DNA of 43,529 bases from an uncultured Acetatifactor sp. (lineage in GTDB: Bacteria > Bacillota > Clostridia > Lachnospirales > Lachnospiraceae): NCBI GenBank assembly GCA_910580225.1, contig CAJTXE010000037.1, positions 1 through 43,529 of the forward strand. The letters run 5' to 3'. The first letter of the stretch is position 1. Each line of letters opens with the position of its first letter. Shown piece after piece: positions 7,561 to 16,710 of the stretch. The position numbers and the translations under genes are program-made. The notes under the pieces are model-generated. The model saw nothing but the letters and a program-made list of their open reading frames with translations. It had not been told where the DNA came from and did no database searches.

Positions 7561-8340
7561 ATGGTGAGATTAGCAATTGTTGGGTGTACCGGGAAACTGG
7601 GCAGTGCCATTATGAAAAGTGCGTTGCATAGAGAAGACGTCGAAATCAGTTATGCCGTGGCCAGAAAGGGAAATCCGTTTGTAGGGAAGAGGATAGCGGA
7701 GCTTGTGGGAGGCGAATGGGACTTGCCCATCATTGATGATATAGAGGCTGCGGAGGACTGTGATGTTTTTATTGACTGCACCAACGCCGAGACCTTTATG
7801 AATGACAGCTATTTCAAATATGAGAGGATGGGAAAAGCCCTTGTCATTGCCACCACGGCGTTTTCTGCCGAAGCAATAGAAAAGATCGGCAGACTGGGTG
7901 TTGTCCTCCCGGTTTTCATATCAGGAAATTTCAGCGTTGCACTGCATGATTTTATTGCTGTTTTGAAAGTTTATGGGAAGAGGACAAGCCTGGATACGGA
8001 TATCCAGATCATAGAGTATCACCATAATCAGAAAAAGGATGCTCCCAGTGGGACTGCCCTTATGATAAAAGCTGCGCTTATGGAGGCAAACGAAAACATC
8101 CGTAAAGAAAAAGTGAAGATCTGCAGTGTACGGGGCGGAAATATATTCGGGGAGCATGAGGTTGTGTTTGCAAACAGCAAAGATGAAGTAGTGACATTCA
8201 GGCATCAGGTATCATCCAGAGAAGCTTTTGCAGAGGGTGCAATTGAGGCAGCGGTATGGACGGTAAAGCAGGCAAATGGATTATACAATATGGATGATTT
8301 CTGCGACGGCAGCCATTTTGAACACACCAATCAGCATTAG
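7561..8340 (+). CDS. dapB: 4-hydroxy-tetrahydrodipicolinate reductase (DapB family)
   Basis: A 259-aa cytoplasmic oxidoreductase of the lysine/diaminopimelate pathway that reduces hydroxy-tetrahydrodipicolinate with NAD(P)H. The N-terminal Rossmann motif is GCTGKLGSA. The diagnostic catalytic segment EYHHNQKKDAPSGTA carries the paired His and the two Lys of the family and the substrate-binding SGTA. RGGNIFGEHEV and FRHQVSSREAFAEGA match the C-terminal family blocks. Length is near the usual 240-270. ATG at 7561 follows AAAGAGG. No dapA neighbour is present, so it may be a second or specialised copy; the fold and active site are clear. Confidence 0.85.
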   Translation: MVRLAIVGCTGKLGSAIMKSALHREDVEISYAVARKGNPFVGKRIAELVGGEWDLPIIDDIEAAEDCDVFIDCTNAETFMNDSYFKYERMGKALVIATTAFSAEAIEKIGRLGVVLPVFISGNFSVALHDFIAVLKVYGKRTSLDTDIQIIEYHHNQKKDAPSGTALMIKAALMEANENIRKEKVKICSVRGGNIFGEHEVVFANSKDEVVTFRHQVSSREAFAEGAIEAAVWTVKQANGLYNMDDFCDGSHFEHTNQH

Positions 8341-8421
8341 GATAAAGAACCCTCAATGCAGGAAACATGTTATGTTTGTAACCGCACAGGAAAATGAAAA
8401 ACAATGAAAGGCGGTGAGTCT

Positions 8422-8646
8422 GTGGCTAATAAGAATAAATATCAATTTGACAGTAAGATTCATATATATCGAGCTGCAAATAGAATGACGCAGCAGGAGC
8501 TTGCCGATTTGGTGGGTGTATCAAGGCAGACAATTATGCAGCTTGAACGAAATCGTTATAATCCTTCCATGCTGCTGGCCTACAGCATAGCAAAAGTGTT
8601 TGGGGTGACAATGGAAGATTTATTTGACTTTAAGGAGGAGCAGTAA
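8422..8646 (+). CDS. XRE-family helix-turn-helix regulator, short
   Basis: A 74-aa DNA-binding protein that is almost entirely one HTH domain: MTQQELADLVGVSRQTIMQ is helix 2-turn-helix 3, followed by ERNRYNPSMLLAYSIAKVFGV and MEDLFDF. GTG at 8422 is preferred because AAGGCGGTG lies just upstream; an in-frame ATG at 8404 lies before that ribosome site. The stop codon directly touches the ATG of the next gene, a membrane protein, so the two are translationally linked. In Firmicutes such short XRE genes often control the small membrane protein with which they are paired. Confidence 0.85.
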   Translation: MANKNKYQFDSKIHIYRAANRMTQQELADLVGVSRQTIMQLERNRYNPSMLLAYSIAKVFGVTMEDLFDFKEEQ

Positions 8647-8964
8647 ATGGCTGAAAGGTTGACTATTTTATTTGACAGCAGAATTTTTTTGAGCGTAAAT
8701 GCATGTCTTGGATTCCTGTTTTTGGGCTTTTTTGTATTTTTCTATTTTTCAAAAGAGGGAAAGGATGAAAGAGGGCGAGGGCTGATTGCTACAGCTTCTT
8801 TGATTGCTTTTGCCGTGCTGTTTGTTCTTCTGAATATTGCCGCATTTTTTTCTGGGTGGTTTATAGATAATGTAGTTCGGTTGTCAAATGGAATACAGAC
8901 AGTTTATACTCTTTTTCTTTTAACTGCTGATATTGCATTGCTGATTTTGAGGAAAATCAGATAA
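8647..8964 (+). CDS. Small three-helix membrane protein
   Basis: A 105-aa protein with three hydrophobic segments at about residues 13-34, 46-69 and 79-100. A charged loop with the pattern KEGKDERGRG lies between the first two. It begins immediately after the stop of the XRE regulator and is followed by a terminator, so the two genes form a closed bicistron. The architecture resembles the DUF2178/DUF3796-type membrane partners of small HTH regulators, but I cannot assign a family with certainty. Function unknown. Confidence 0.75.
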   Translation: MAERLTILFDSRIFLSVNACLGFLFLGFFVFFYFSKEGKDERGRGLIATASLIAFAVLFVLLNIAAFFSGWFIDNVVRLSNGIQTVYTLFLLTADIALLILRKIR

Positions 8965-8984
8965 CCTGCACCCATAGCAGATTA

Positions 8985-9024
8985 AGCCATGCACAGAATA
9001 CCCAAAATGAGCATGGCTATTTAT
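8985..9024 (+). terminator. Terminator of the XRE/membrane bicistron
   Basis: AGCCATGC (8985-8992) pairs perfectly with GCATGGCT (9011-9018), followed by ATTTATTT. It lies 20 bases after the stop codon. Confidence 0.65.
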
Positions 9025-9047
9025 TTGATTCTAAATGTAAGAAATAC

Positions 9048-9076
9048 TTGATATATAGTCGGAAATAAATTATACT
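9048..9076 (+). promoter_or_regulatory. Promoter of the 157-aa protein gene
   Basis: TTGATA (9048-9053), 17 bp, TATACT (9071-9076). The start codon is 50 bases downstream behind AGGAGG. Confidence 0.7.
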
Positions 9077-9125
9077 TCGTATAGAAGCGGAATACACTTC
9101 ACAACAATATAGGAGGATATTAAAA

Positions 9126-9599
9126 ATGGCAAAAATGACGTTAGACGAAACTGGGCGTAAGTATCTCGTGGAGATAGGCTTAGAGCCTGTGGGGAACAGA
9201 GCAATCCTTGTGGAATATGCTCCAAATGATAATTTAGGGGATAAGCTGGCACATTTCTTTAGTTCAGAGCCTTATATTCTGCAGATGTGCAAGAATGAGT
9301 TGGTCTTTATTCCAATGCATATGCATGTTGCTGCCGGGACTGTCGCATACTATACGTTGGAAAATAAGGTAGCGTTGCAGTTATCCTATTCGTCCATCCA
9401 ATCCGTAGGAATCACAGAGAAAGGAACGAATTATAGGGTTTCAATTACGACGGAGTCGGATACAATATGTCTGCTGTCGCCGAAAAAAGGGGTCAGTGCA
9501 TTTATGGGAGCAACCGGTACATGGCATATGAATAATATAGACGATACTCTGCAAATGCTGAAAAGTCTGCAGGGGAATGCTGCTGATGGTATAAAATAG
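9126..9599 (+). CDS. Uncharacterised 157-aa protein, possibly PH-like
   Basis: A soluble protein without signal peptide or membrane segment. The middle is made of alternating short beta-strand-like stretches (NELVFIPMHMH, VAYYTLENKVALQLSYSSIQSVGIT, YRVSITTESDTICLL), and the C-terminus is a helix (DDTLQMLKSLQG). This pattern resembles bacterial pleckstrin-homology-like domains, in which a seven-strand barrel is capped by a C-terminal helix; this is inference from shape only. It has its own promoter, an AGGAGG ribosome site and a strong terminator, so it is an independently expressed monocistron. Confidence 0.75.
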   Translation: MAKMTLDETGRKYLVEIGLEPVGNRAILVEYAPNDNLGDKLAHFFSSEPYILQMCKNELVFIPMHMHVAAGTVAYYTLENKVALQLSYSSIQSVGITEKGTNYRVSITTESDTICLLSPKKGVSAFMGATGTWHMNNIDDTLQMLKSLQGNAADGIK

Positions 9600-9687
9600 C
9601 AAAACAGCCGGGGGGGCGGCAAAGACCCCTATAATCCCTATAAACAGTACCTTTGAGAAAGTGGCTTTATATACAAAATGGCACATC

Positions 9688-9724
9688 AAAACAGGAAATC
9701 AGGAAAAGGTTTCCTGTTTTTTTG
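9688..9724 (+). terminator. Strong intrinsic terminator
   Basis: AACAGGAAA (9690-9698) pairs with TTTCCTGTT (9710-9718), followed by an unbroken T-tract. It ends the 157-aa gene transcription unit. Confidence 0.85.
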
Positions 9725-9789
9725 AGAGGGACAGAAAGAAATTTCTTCTCCCGTTTGGCAGATCTGAAAGTTTTCCGTGGAGGGAAAAA

Positions 9790-10197
9790 TCAGGCATGGT
9801 GCCCTGTCTCCCAACACCATAGGGCAATTTTCTGAATTAAGTCCGTATCAATGTTTCCGTAGGGAATGCGTATGGTTCCCTTATCCGTTTTATATTTCTG
9901 CAGTTCCTCTTTAAATTCTGCCACGGCGTCCGGACCGGGATAAAAGCCGATGTGCGCTTTGGCTGCGGCAAAATGGAGAATGTTATGTTTTTTCCAGTAA
10001 GTGGGCATGCTCCAGGAGATGCGCTCCTCCGCATCAGGCAGCGCCTGCTGAAGTGTCTTTCTGACGAGAAACAGATCTGCCTGTTTCCCTGGGTCCTGAC
10101 ACAGAATATATTCTTCAATGGTTTTTGGCTTTTCGCCGCAATAATGACTTTGATTGGTATTCTTAAATTCTTTTCCGCATTTGGGACATTTCCACAT
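9790..10197 (-). CDS. DUF1801/YdhG-like protein with N-terminal zinc ribbon
   Basis: A 135-aa protein. The first 25 residues form a short zinc-ribbon-like site (CPKCGKEF then HYCG). The remainder matches the DUF1801/YdhG-like fold: EERISWSMPTYWKK, FAAAKAHIGFYPGP and KGTIRIPYG are its typical blocks. The family is small, cytoplasmic and poorly characterised. ATG at 10197 follows GGAGGTG at four bases, so the longer open frame to 10392 is not used. A minus-strand TATAAT lies at 10319-10324, which would give a ~120-base leader. It is flanked by oppositely directed genes and appears monocistronic. Confidence 0.8.
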   Translation of the reverse strand: MWKCPKCGKEFKNTNQSHYCGEKPKTIEEYILCQDPGKQADLFLVRKTLQQALPDAEERISWSMPTYWKKHNILHFAAAKAHIGFYPGPDAVAEFKEELQKYKTDKGTIRIPYGNIDTDLIQKIALWCWETGHHA

Positions 10198-10538
10198 AAG
10201 GCACCTCCATAGTCTGTTCGCGTAATCCAATGGCTTTAGCTTTAGCGTATGCATTTTCTCTCTGCATATGCGAATAGAAAAACGGCCTGTTTCCTGGCAG
10301 TTTGTCTTTGGCAGATCTATTATACTCCATTTTCCCGGTTTGGCATAGGGGCATATTTTATTTGCGTAGCAAAACTGCTGTACTACATGCATCAGACAAT
10401 GGAAAAAGCTGCCTGAATATGGTAAAATAAGAAATCAGCAGCAGGAGAGCTGCTTTCTGTTTTGACATGTTATTTTGATAATGGAGTGGGAAGCGCCGGA
10501 GCAGCCGGAACAGAGTGGAAAGAGAAAGAGGAAGGGAA

Positions 10539-11861
10539 ATGCAAAGAGCGGGTTTGGATAAAAGGGTAAAACAGGAAGGAAAAGCAACACACTGTAAAGG
10601 CGGAAAACGACTGCGCCTGATACCGCTGATCTTGGGAGGTTACGGGGCATTTCTGGGGTTTGGTCTGGCTGTCATAGGCCTTGCCGAGATGAAGGAAGGG
10701 ATTGGAATCATCCGGTTTCTGACAGGACTGGGCATGGCGGGCTTTGGACTGTGGGGCATATGGGACGGCGTGCGTGATCTGGTGAGACCGGATAAAAAAC
10801 CGGAACAGGCGCCGGTGAGCCAGTTTATTCTTACGGATACCGCCGGAAACAGAAGCTCTCTGGTTACACCTGAACTTCTGCGGAAACAGATGGACATCCT
10901 GACGGAAAGCCAAAATTACAGGAGTTTTACTCTCCAGATTCTGCCGCCGCTTCCGGTGGAAGGAGTTGACGGCAGGTTGACGCACATAATCTGTTTTTAT
11001 CGGTCTCAAATTATTTTGGCGGCATACCTTGAGGATTCCAAGGAGGGGTATGGGGTATATCAGAAAAGTACAGAGCCGGATAAGGCAGTGGAATGGCTGA
11101 AACAATTGTTGGCAGGCAACCCCGATTTTTCACAGTGGGACAGTATAGAAGTGAATGAAGTCGAGGATGAAGAGACGGATGAAGAAATGGAATCTGAAAA
11201 TGGCTTGGAAACCGAAGGGGTTGATAGGGAAATAGAATCTGAAAATGGCTTGAAAACTGAAGGGACTGATAGGGAAATGGAACCTGAAAATGGCTCGGAG
11301 GCGGAAGGGACTGACACAGAATCAGAAGCTGATATAGGTCTGGAAAAGGAAGGAACCAGTGAGGAAACGGAATCTGAACCTGAATCTCATGTCCTGCAGG
11401 GAGATGTGGAATTCTTCTGGCGTCAGCTTCTGCATGATCAGAAGGGGCGAATAGCCAATTGGCATCAGCTTTTGGTGATTTTTGGAGAGAGCTGGCATGA
11501 CGAACACAAATTTTTCTCCGCAAGGGATGTGGAACTAGCGGTAGAAGGCATCCAACAGGGAAAATACCAGAAGGTAGTTCTGGAGTGGGGGATACAGGCG
11601 TTTGACATGTTTCCGGGCCTCCAAAATGACCTGATGGTTATCTGGTGTTCTGACAATAGAGGGGGAGGGGACACCAGGTTTTTAGCCAGAGAGGGAACCG
11701 TGACCCAGGTGAAATTCTGGCTGAACGGTTATCTGGAACGGGGATTTTCCGGGGAAATGAGCGGTTGGACTGATATCACTGATCAGATAGAAAAACTGGA
11801 AAAGGTGCGGAAGGAAAGAACTTCAGAAAATAAGATCATCAATGTAAGAAAAGTAAAATAA
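10539..11861 (+). CDS. Membrane-anchored protein with acidic tandem repeats
   Basis: A 440-aa protein of unknown function. Two hydrophobic segments at about residues 27-47 and 52-73 anchor the N-terminus; the rest is soluble. Residues ~216-275 are four copies of a 15-residue acidic unit of the form EMESENGLETEGVDR, encoded by four 45-bp repeats. The C-terminal part after HVLQGDVEFFWRQLL is a compact folded region that ends in Lys-rich sequence. ATG at 10539 is chosen because GAGGAAGGGAA precedes it; the GTG at 10515 has no ribosome site. It is first in a co-directional run with the Sel1-repeat protein and the exonuclease, suggesting one functional cluster. No family is recognised. Confidence 0.7.
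   Translation: MQRAGLDKRVKQEGKATHCKGGKRLRLIPLILGGYGAFLGFGLAVIGLAEMKEGIGIIRFLTGLGMAGFGLWGIWDGVRDLVRPDKKPEQAPVSQFILTDTAGNRSSLVTPELLRKQMDILTESQNYRSFTLQILPPLPVEGVDGRLTHIICFYRSQIILAAYLEDSKEGYGVYQKSTEPDKAVEWLKQLLAGNPDFSQWDSIEVNEVEDEETDEEMESENGLETEGVDREIESENGLKTEGTDREMEPENGSEAEGTDTESEADIGLEKEGTSEETESEPESHVLQGDVEFFWRQLLHDQKGRIANWHQLLVIFGESWHDEHKFFSARDVELAVEGIQQGKYQKVVLEWGIQAFDMFPGLQNDLMVIWCSDNRGGGDTRFLAREGTVTQVKFWLNGYLERGFSGEMSGWTDITDQIEKLEKVRKERTSENKIINVRKVK
11184..11363 (+). repeat. Four 45-bp in-frame tandem repeats
   Basis: Units start at 11184, 11229, 11274 and 11319. The first three share most bases (GAAATGGAATCTGAAAATGG at the start of each); the fourth is diverged. The unit is a multiple of three, so copy number can change without loss of frame. 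It encodes a Glu-rich linker. Confidence 0.9.
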
Positions 11862-11970
11862 AGATAGGAAAGAGAGCAAAAACAGAAAAACAGGATAAGA
11901 AGAGAAAAGAATAAGAAGAAAATGGGACAAGAAGAAAATCGGACAAGAAAGAGAAAGGGCGAATAGAAGC
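11862..11970 (+). other. Purine-rich spacer before the Sel1 gene
   Basis: This 109-base gap is almost entirely A and G on the plus strand, with loose repeats of AAGAAGAAAAT and GACAAGAA. It holds no obvious hairpin or promoter. A weak purine-rich ribosome site leads into the next ATG. Confidence 0.5.
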
Positions 11971-13206
11971 ATGGGAAAGTATTTTAACGATGTGGTGGAT
12001 AAGGCCATTGAGGATCTCTATTACTGCTGTGACAATGACAGGGCAAAAGCGGCGGCGGACGCATTATTGCTTGCGGCAAAGGAAGGGGACGGGGATGCCT
12101 GCTATTTTCTTTCCCGCTGCTTTTCCGGTTCCTGTTACAGTTGGGAATACCATCCCTTTGAAGAAAATGAAGCGGCGGCTTATGCCATGCTCCGCCAGGC
12201 CGTTTCCCTGGGCAGCGCCGCGGCGGTTCTGGGGGCGCTGCGGATGGACATGCTGACGCCGGAGCTGCGGGAAATCATGCCTTTTGACAGCATTCAGGCG
12301 GCATGGGAGGTTATTCAGGAGAAGGCCGAAAGGGGTTGTGCGTTCTGTCAGTATATGATCGGGAATACCTATTATTTTTTGGATATGATCGAGATTAAGG
12401 ATCTGAAGGAGAGCGATTTCCTGGACAGGGATGCCTGGAATGACTGGAAGCGGTGGGCCATGGAGCAGAGCATCCCCTGGTTTGAGAGGGCATTTTCCGG
12501 CGGCATGATTCTGGCAGGGCGCAATTATTATCAGTATTATAAATATGGGAGAGGGGAGCTGATACCGCCGGAGCCTGCAAAAGCACTGGAGATTCTGCGG
12601 CAGGGCGCGGAATGGGGGTATCCGGAGTGGATGCACGGCTATGCCAACTATCTGGCCTATACAGAGGAGAAACACAAGGAAGCCCTTCCCTGGGCGCTGA
12701 AGGCTGTGGATGCAGGGCATCTCTGGGCCTGCCATATTATAGGGGATATTTATTGGGAAGGCAGGGCAGTGGAGCGCAATTATGCCTATGCTCTGGAATG
12801 CTATGAGAAAACCGCTGCCTATGGCAACGACAGCTATGCCTGCCGTCAGTTGGGATTCATGTATTTTCTCGGTCTGGGAACGGCCGTGGACTACGCCCGG
12901 GCTGTGCAGTATCTGGAACGGGATGTGGAGCCGGAGTACATCCGGTATGATTTACTGGGGATCTGTTATCTGTTGGGGTATGGCTGCCAACAGGACATGG
13001 CCCGGGGGAAGGCATTTTTGGAGCGGAGCAGAAATACCTGCTATAAAAACTATGGACTGGGGATCCTGTATGCCCGGGGATTGGGGGTCCGGGAGGACAT
13101 GGAAAAGGGCGTGGAGTATCTGAAGGCTGCGGGAAATTACGGGCCTGCGTTGGAGGAGCTGAAAAACTATAAGAAGAGCCTGTTCGGGGTCTGGAGGCGG
13201 AGGTGA
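11971..13206 (+). CDS. Sel1-like repeat (TPR superfamily) protein
   Basis: A 411-aa soluble all-helical protein. The central and C-terminal parts hold several Sel1-type repeats, recognised by A-x-x-x-G-x-x-x-A-x-x-x-L-G-x-x-Y patterns such as GHLWACHIIGDIYWEGRAV, SYACRQLGFMYFLGLGTAV and YDLLGICYLLGYGC. Such repeats act as protein-protein interaction scaffolds; no partner can be read from sequence. There is no signal peptide, so it should be cytoplasmic. Its stop is only three bases before the exonuclease gene, whose ribosome site lies within its last codons, so the two are co-transcribed and probably coupled. Confidence 0.85.
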   Translation: MGKYFNDVVDKAIEDLYYCCDNDRAKAAADALLLAAKEGDGDACYFLSRCFSGSCYSWEYHPFEENEAAAYAMLRQAVSLGSAAAVLGALRMDMLTPELREIMPFDSIQAAWEVIQEKAERGCAFCQYMIGNTYYFLDMIEIKDLKESDFLDRDAWNDWKRWAMEQSIPWFERAFSGGMILAGRNYYQYYKYGRGELIPPEPAKALEILRQGAEWGYPEWMHGYANYLAYTEEKHKEALPWALKAVDAGHLWACHIIGDIYWEGRAVERNYAYALECYEKTAAYGNDSYACRQLGFMYFLGLGTAVDYARAVQYLERDVEPEYIRYDLLGICYLLGYGCQQDMARGKAFLERSRNTCYKNYGLGILYARGLGVREDMEKGVEYLKAAGNYGPALEELKNYKKSLFGVWRRR

Positions 13207-13209
13207 GTT

Positions 13210-13746
13210 ATGGGTAGAAGACTTTTGATCGTTGACGGCAGCAATCTGCTGTTCCAGATGTTCTTCGGCATGCCTTCCAGGATTGTGAACCAACAGGGCA
13301 AAGCCATACAGGGGACGTTGGGGTTTGTGGGTGCATTGCGGAAAATAATCCTTATGACCGCCCCTGCCTGTGTGGCGGTGCTGTTTGACGGAGAGCATGA
13401 GAATGCCCGGGCCGCACTGGACCCGGCCTATAAATCCAACCGGGCTGATTATGGTCAGGTTCCGGAAGAAGAAAATCCCTTTTCCCAGGTTGGGGATGTA
13501 TATAAGGCCCTGGATTATATGGGTATAAAGCATAGGGAGGCCGTCCACTGCGAGGCCGATGATCTGATTGCCGGTTACGCCCTGACTTATGGACAGCATA
13601 CAGAGGTGGTCATTTCTTCCTTTGACAGCGACTTTTTTCAGCTTCTCACAGACCGGGTAAGGGAAACAGATCACTGTAACAGGAAACAGGACCAGAAAGA
13701 CAATCGTATCAGGGAAAAGGGACAGAAATGGTGTATAAGATATTGA
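13210..13746 (+). pseudogene. 5'-3' exonuclease, truncated at the C-terminus
   Basis: The first ~150 residues match the 5'-3' exonuclease (FEN/Pol I N-terminal) family. Metal-binding motifs are present: IVDGSN, LFDGEHENAR, YKSNR, CEADDLIAGY and SFDSDFFQLL. Homology ends near base 13661, after LLTDRV. The remaining ~28 residues are basic and unrelated (RETDHCNRKQ onwards). Missing are the rest of the domain and the helix-hairpin-helix H3TH region that binds DNA; family members of this size class are near 280-300 aa. The frame overlaps the start of the response regulator by 19 bases, so the deletion or insertion coincides with the left edge of the two-component/ABC module. The 3' half was not found elsewhere in the window. 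Residual activity is doubtful. Confidence 0.8.
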
Positions 13747-14402
13747 TTATTGATGATGATACCGAACTGCTCAAAATGCTGAAAAAGTATTTTGAAATAA
13801 AGAAGTATGAGGTCATTACGGCAGAGAATGGGGTGGAGGGGTTACAGAAAATAAAACTGCAGCCGGATATCATATTACTGGATGTCAATATGCCGAATTT
13901 GGACGGGATAGAGGTGTGCAGGAGGGTGCGGGATAAAGTAGACTGCCCGATTTTATTTCTGACCGCGCGGGTAGAGGAACAGGACGTGGTAAACGGGTTT
14001 TCTTCCGGGGGTGACGACTATATTTTAAAGCCTTTTCGTCTGAAAGAGCTTGATGCAAGGATTACGGCGCATCTGAAACGGGAGACACGGCGCAAAGAAA
14101 AGACAGAAGTGTGCTTCCAGGGGGAGCTGTGCATTGACTATCAGGCGAAGACCGTGCAGATTCAGGCAGATTATCTGGAACTGACAAAATCAGAATATGG
14201 AATTATTGAATTTTTGACCATGAATCCGGGGATGGTCTTTGATAAAGAAAGAATTTATGAGAGGGTCTGCGGTTATGATGCGGAAGGGGACAGCAGGGTG
14301 GTTACAGAGCTGATCCGCCGAATCAGAAAGAAGATTCAGCAATATACGGAAAACAAATATATTGAAACCGTATGGGGGATGGGATACCGATGGATAAAAT
14401 AA
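13728..14402 (+). CDS. OmpR-family response regulator
   Basis: A 224-aa two-domain transcription factor. The receiver domain has the acidic pair D10/D11, phospho-acceptor D52 (ILLDVNMP), T79 and K101 (YILKPF). The C-terminal winged helix (residues ~130-224) shows ELTKSEYGIIEFL and VVTELIRRIRKKI and ends in VWGMGYRW. It overlaps the sensor kinase by 13 bases and is the first gene of a five-gene module with an ABC exporter, so the exporter genes are the likely targets. ATG at 13728 follows AAAGGGA. The gene begins inside the broken end of the exonuclease. Confidence 0.95.
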   Translation: MVYKILIIDDDTELLKMLKKYFEIKKYEVITAENGVEGLQKIKLQPDIILLDVNMPNLDGIEVCRRVRDKVDCPILFLTARVEEQDVVNGFSSGGDDYILKPFRLKELDARITAHLKRETRRKEKTEVCFQGELCIDYQAKTVQIQADYLELTKSEYGIIEFLTMNPGMVFDKERIYERVCGYDAEGDSRVVTELIRRIRKKIQQYTENKYIETVWGMGYRWIK

Positions 14403-15568
14403 GAAATCTTTCTGTGCGAAAAACCATTCTTTTGTATATGGCGGTTGCCTTATTTTCCAGTTTTATGCTTTCGGCTGTCATTGTCAGAATTGCCGAACAG
14501 ACACAAAGGCGTATCTGGTGGAAGTATATAGATAAAGAAGCATTGATCGAAGCGGAACAGAAAGCTCACGGTTATATAGTGGAGATTCCAAGACCCGGTT
14601 CTTATGAGATGACACAGTCAGAAGTTTTTGTGTCAGAACTTTGCGATTTTTTAGGGACTTATGCTGTGGTGATCTTGTCTATGGCAGGAAGCTGCGGGGC
14701 AGTTTTCCTCTTTTACCGGAACAAGTTAAGGCGGCCCATGGAAGAACTGGCGGAAGGCTCCAAAAAGATTGCAGAGAATCAGTTGGATTTTTCCATTTCC
14801 TATGAGAATCAGGACGAGATGGGCCGGCTTTGCAGGGAGTTTGAGCGGATGCGGGAACAGCTTGCCAGAAATAATCAGGCATTGTGGAAGGCCGTGGAGG
14901 AGGAAAAGATGCTGCGGGCGGCCATTGCCCATGATATACGCGCGCCCTTGTCCGTTTTGAAAGGGTATCAGGAAATGCTGACGGAATATCTGCCGGGCGA
15001 AGATATTGATCTGGGACAGGCAATGGAAATGCTGTCAGAAAGCGGACGCCAGATTGAACGTATGGATGCCTTTGTAGAAGCAATGCGGAAATTGAGCAGT
15101 TTGGAAAACCGGCAGCTGAACCCGGAGAGTATCTGCGCCGGACAATTGGAGAAGGATATTCAGGGTGAACTTGCCGTTTTGGAAAAAGAATATGGGAAAC
15201 AATGTGTGTTGCAGGTGTCAGAATCAAAGGAAGAATTTTACGGGGATAGGGAAGTGGTTTTGGAGGTAACGGAAAATCTCCTGTCAAATGCCCTGCGTTA
15301 CGGAAAACGGCAGATTACAATTGCGGTAAACATCGGATATGCAAAGCTAAGCATCTGTGTCATGGACGACGGGGATGGTTTTCGGGAAGAGGCAGAAAAA
15401 ATTACGGAAGCGTTCTATGGGCAGAATGCAAAAGACAGCCTGAAACATGCGGGGCTTGGAATGTATATCAGCAGGCTGTATTGTGAAAAGCATGGGGGAA
15501 AACTGGTTTTGGGAAATGATGAGCAGGGAGGGGCTGTGGTGACAGCAATATTTCGTCGGATTGCGTAA
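14390..15568 (+). CDS. Sensor histidine kinase
   Basis: A 392-aa membrane kinase. TM1 spans about residues 12-34 and TM2 about 88-109, enclosing a short ~50-residue outer segment, too small for a classical sensor domain. A HAMP domain follows (RRPMEELAEGSKKIAE). The dimerisation/phospho-acceptor motif is AIAHDIRAPLSVLKGY with H181. The ATPase domain carries an N box (ENLLSNALRYG), a G1 box (DDGDGF) and a G2 box (HAGLGMYISRL). ATG at 14390 overlaps the end of the regulator gene. The small extracytoplasmic part and the adjacent ABC exporter recall peptide-antibiotic sensing systems in which the transporter contributes to detection; this is inference. Confidence 0.93.
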   Translation: MDKIRNLSVRKTILLYMAVALFSSFMLSAVIVRIAEQTQRRIWWKYIDKEALIEAEQKAHGYIVEIPRPGSYEMTQSEVFVSELCDFLGTYAVVILSMAGSCGAVFLFYRNKLRRPMEELAEGSKKIAENQLDFSISYENQDEMGRLCREFERMREQLARNNQALWKAVEEEKMLRAAIAHDIRAPLSVLKGYQEMLTEYLPGEDIDLGQAMEMLSESGRQIERMDAFVEAMRKLSSLENRQLNPESICAGQLEKDIQGELAVLEKEYGKQCVLQVSESKEEFYGDREVVLEVTENLLSNALRYGKRQITIAVNIGYAKLSICVMDDGDGFREEAEKITEAFYGQNAKDSLKHAGLGMYISRLYCEKHGGKLVLGNDEQGGAVVTAIFRRIA

Positions 15569-15642
15569 GTAATCCGGCGTTTTTCATTGTCTTTCTGTTG
15601 TTCTTTTTCTTTTATAGTGGGTTTCATGAAGGAGGCAAAGCT

Positions 15643-16710
15643 ATGTGGTCAATTTTGAAAAGAGAGGTAAAAAATGATCTGAAAAACCCTCTGTTCTGGT
15701 TTGGCGTTGCAATTGGTGTTTTGATCATATTTCTAAATGTAAGCCCCTATCTGAAAATTCATTATTTTGAGGAAGGGGAAACCATTGTGGACGAGGAACC
15801 GGAAACCTATGGGGATAGAGATGTTATTCACGGATATGTGCCCACGGAGGAAGGGCTGCGGCGGGAAATGTGGGAGGAACGGATACGGGAAACCTTGATT
15901 TCCGTATTCCAGATGGACAATGAGGAAGCGCAGTCCGTAATCGATGAAATGAAGGGGATGGATATTACGGCAGCCTGCGCCCATCTGGAAAAGTATGGTT
16001 TTAATAGTGCATATTATGACTATAATGATACGGCCATCCGTAAAGGAAGCCCTGAAGAAATCAATTCTTATATAGCGAGAAAATTGGAAAACAATCCATT
16101 TTCGTACTATTTTTCCAGAAAATTTGCCGATTTTGCAGGGGTGTTTATGGGATTTTTCGCAACCATTTTATTATCCGCTTTATTTATGCAGGATACCAGG
16201 AACAATACCTATGAGCTTCTTCATACAAAGTCTGTCAGCGCGGGAAGCTATCTGTGGGGAAAAGCAGGGGGTGGTTTTGCGGTCTGCCTGATAACGCTCG
16301 CTGTCTTAAACCTGATCTTTTTTGGGATTTGCCTTATTGCGACGAGAAGCAGCGGATTTGAGATGGAGGTTCATTTGACGGACTTTTTATTGGCAAGCGT
16401 TCTCTATATCCTGCCGAACATGCTGATGATTGTCAGTGTTTACAGCCTGATTTCACTGGTGTTTAAAAGTCCGCTTCCGGCTGTGCCGCTGTTATTTCTC
16501 TATATCATATATTCCAATATGGGAAGCAGAAATGGGGAAGGCATTTATGGATATTACGGCAGACCCCTGGCGATTATGGTGCGGTTCCCGGGAAGATTTT
16601 TTGATACCGCCCCTCCGCCGATGATCTTGCTGAATCAGAGTTTCCTTATCCTGGCCGCTGTGTGCATCCTCTTTCTCTCAATGCAGATTTGGAAAAGGAG
16701 GCGGGTATAA
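15643..16710 (+). CDS. ABC-2 type transporter permease, large subunit
   Basis: A 355-aa membrane protein. The first hydrophobic segment (about residues 16-34) is followed by a ~140-residue soluble, acidic extracytoplasmic stretch, then by five hydrophobic segments from ~170 to the C-terminus. This is the shape of ABC-2 exporter permeases with a large first loop. The start at 15643 follows AAGGAGG; the upstream extension to 15598 has no ribosome site. Its stop codon shares a base with the start of the second permease. With the ATPase at 17386 it should form an export complex; the substrate is unknown. Confidence 0.85.
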   Translation: MWSILKREVKNDLKNPLFWFGVAIGVLIIFLNVSPYLKIHYFEEGETIVDEEPETYGDRDVIHGYVPTEEGLRREMWEERIRETLISVFQMDNEEAQSVIDEMKGMDITAACAHLEKYGFNSAYYDYNDTAIRKGSPEEINSYIARKLENNPFSYYFSRKFADFAGVFMGFFATILLSALFMQDTRNNTYELLHTKSVSAGSYLWGKAGGGFAVCLITLAVLNLIFFGICLIATRSSGFEMEVHLTDFLLASVLYILPNMLMIVSVYSLISLVFKSPLPAVPLLFLYIIYSNMGSRNGEGIYGYYGRPLAIMVRFPGRFFDTAPPPMILLNQSFLILAAVCILFLSMQIWKRRRV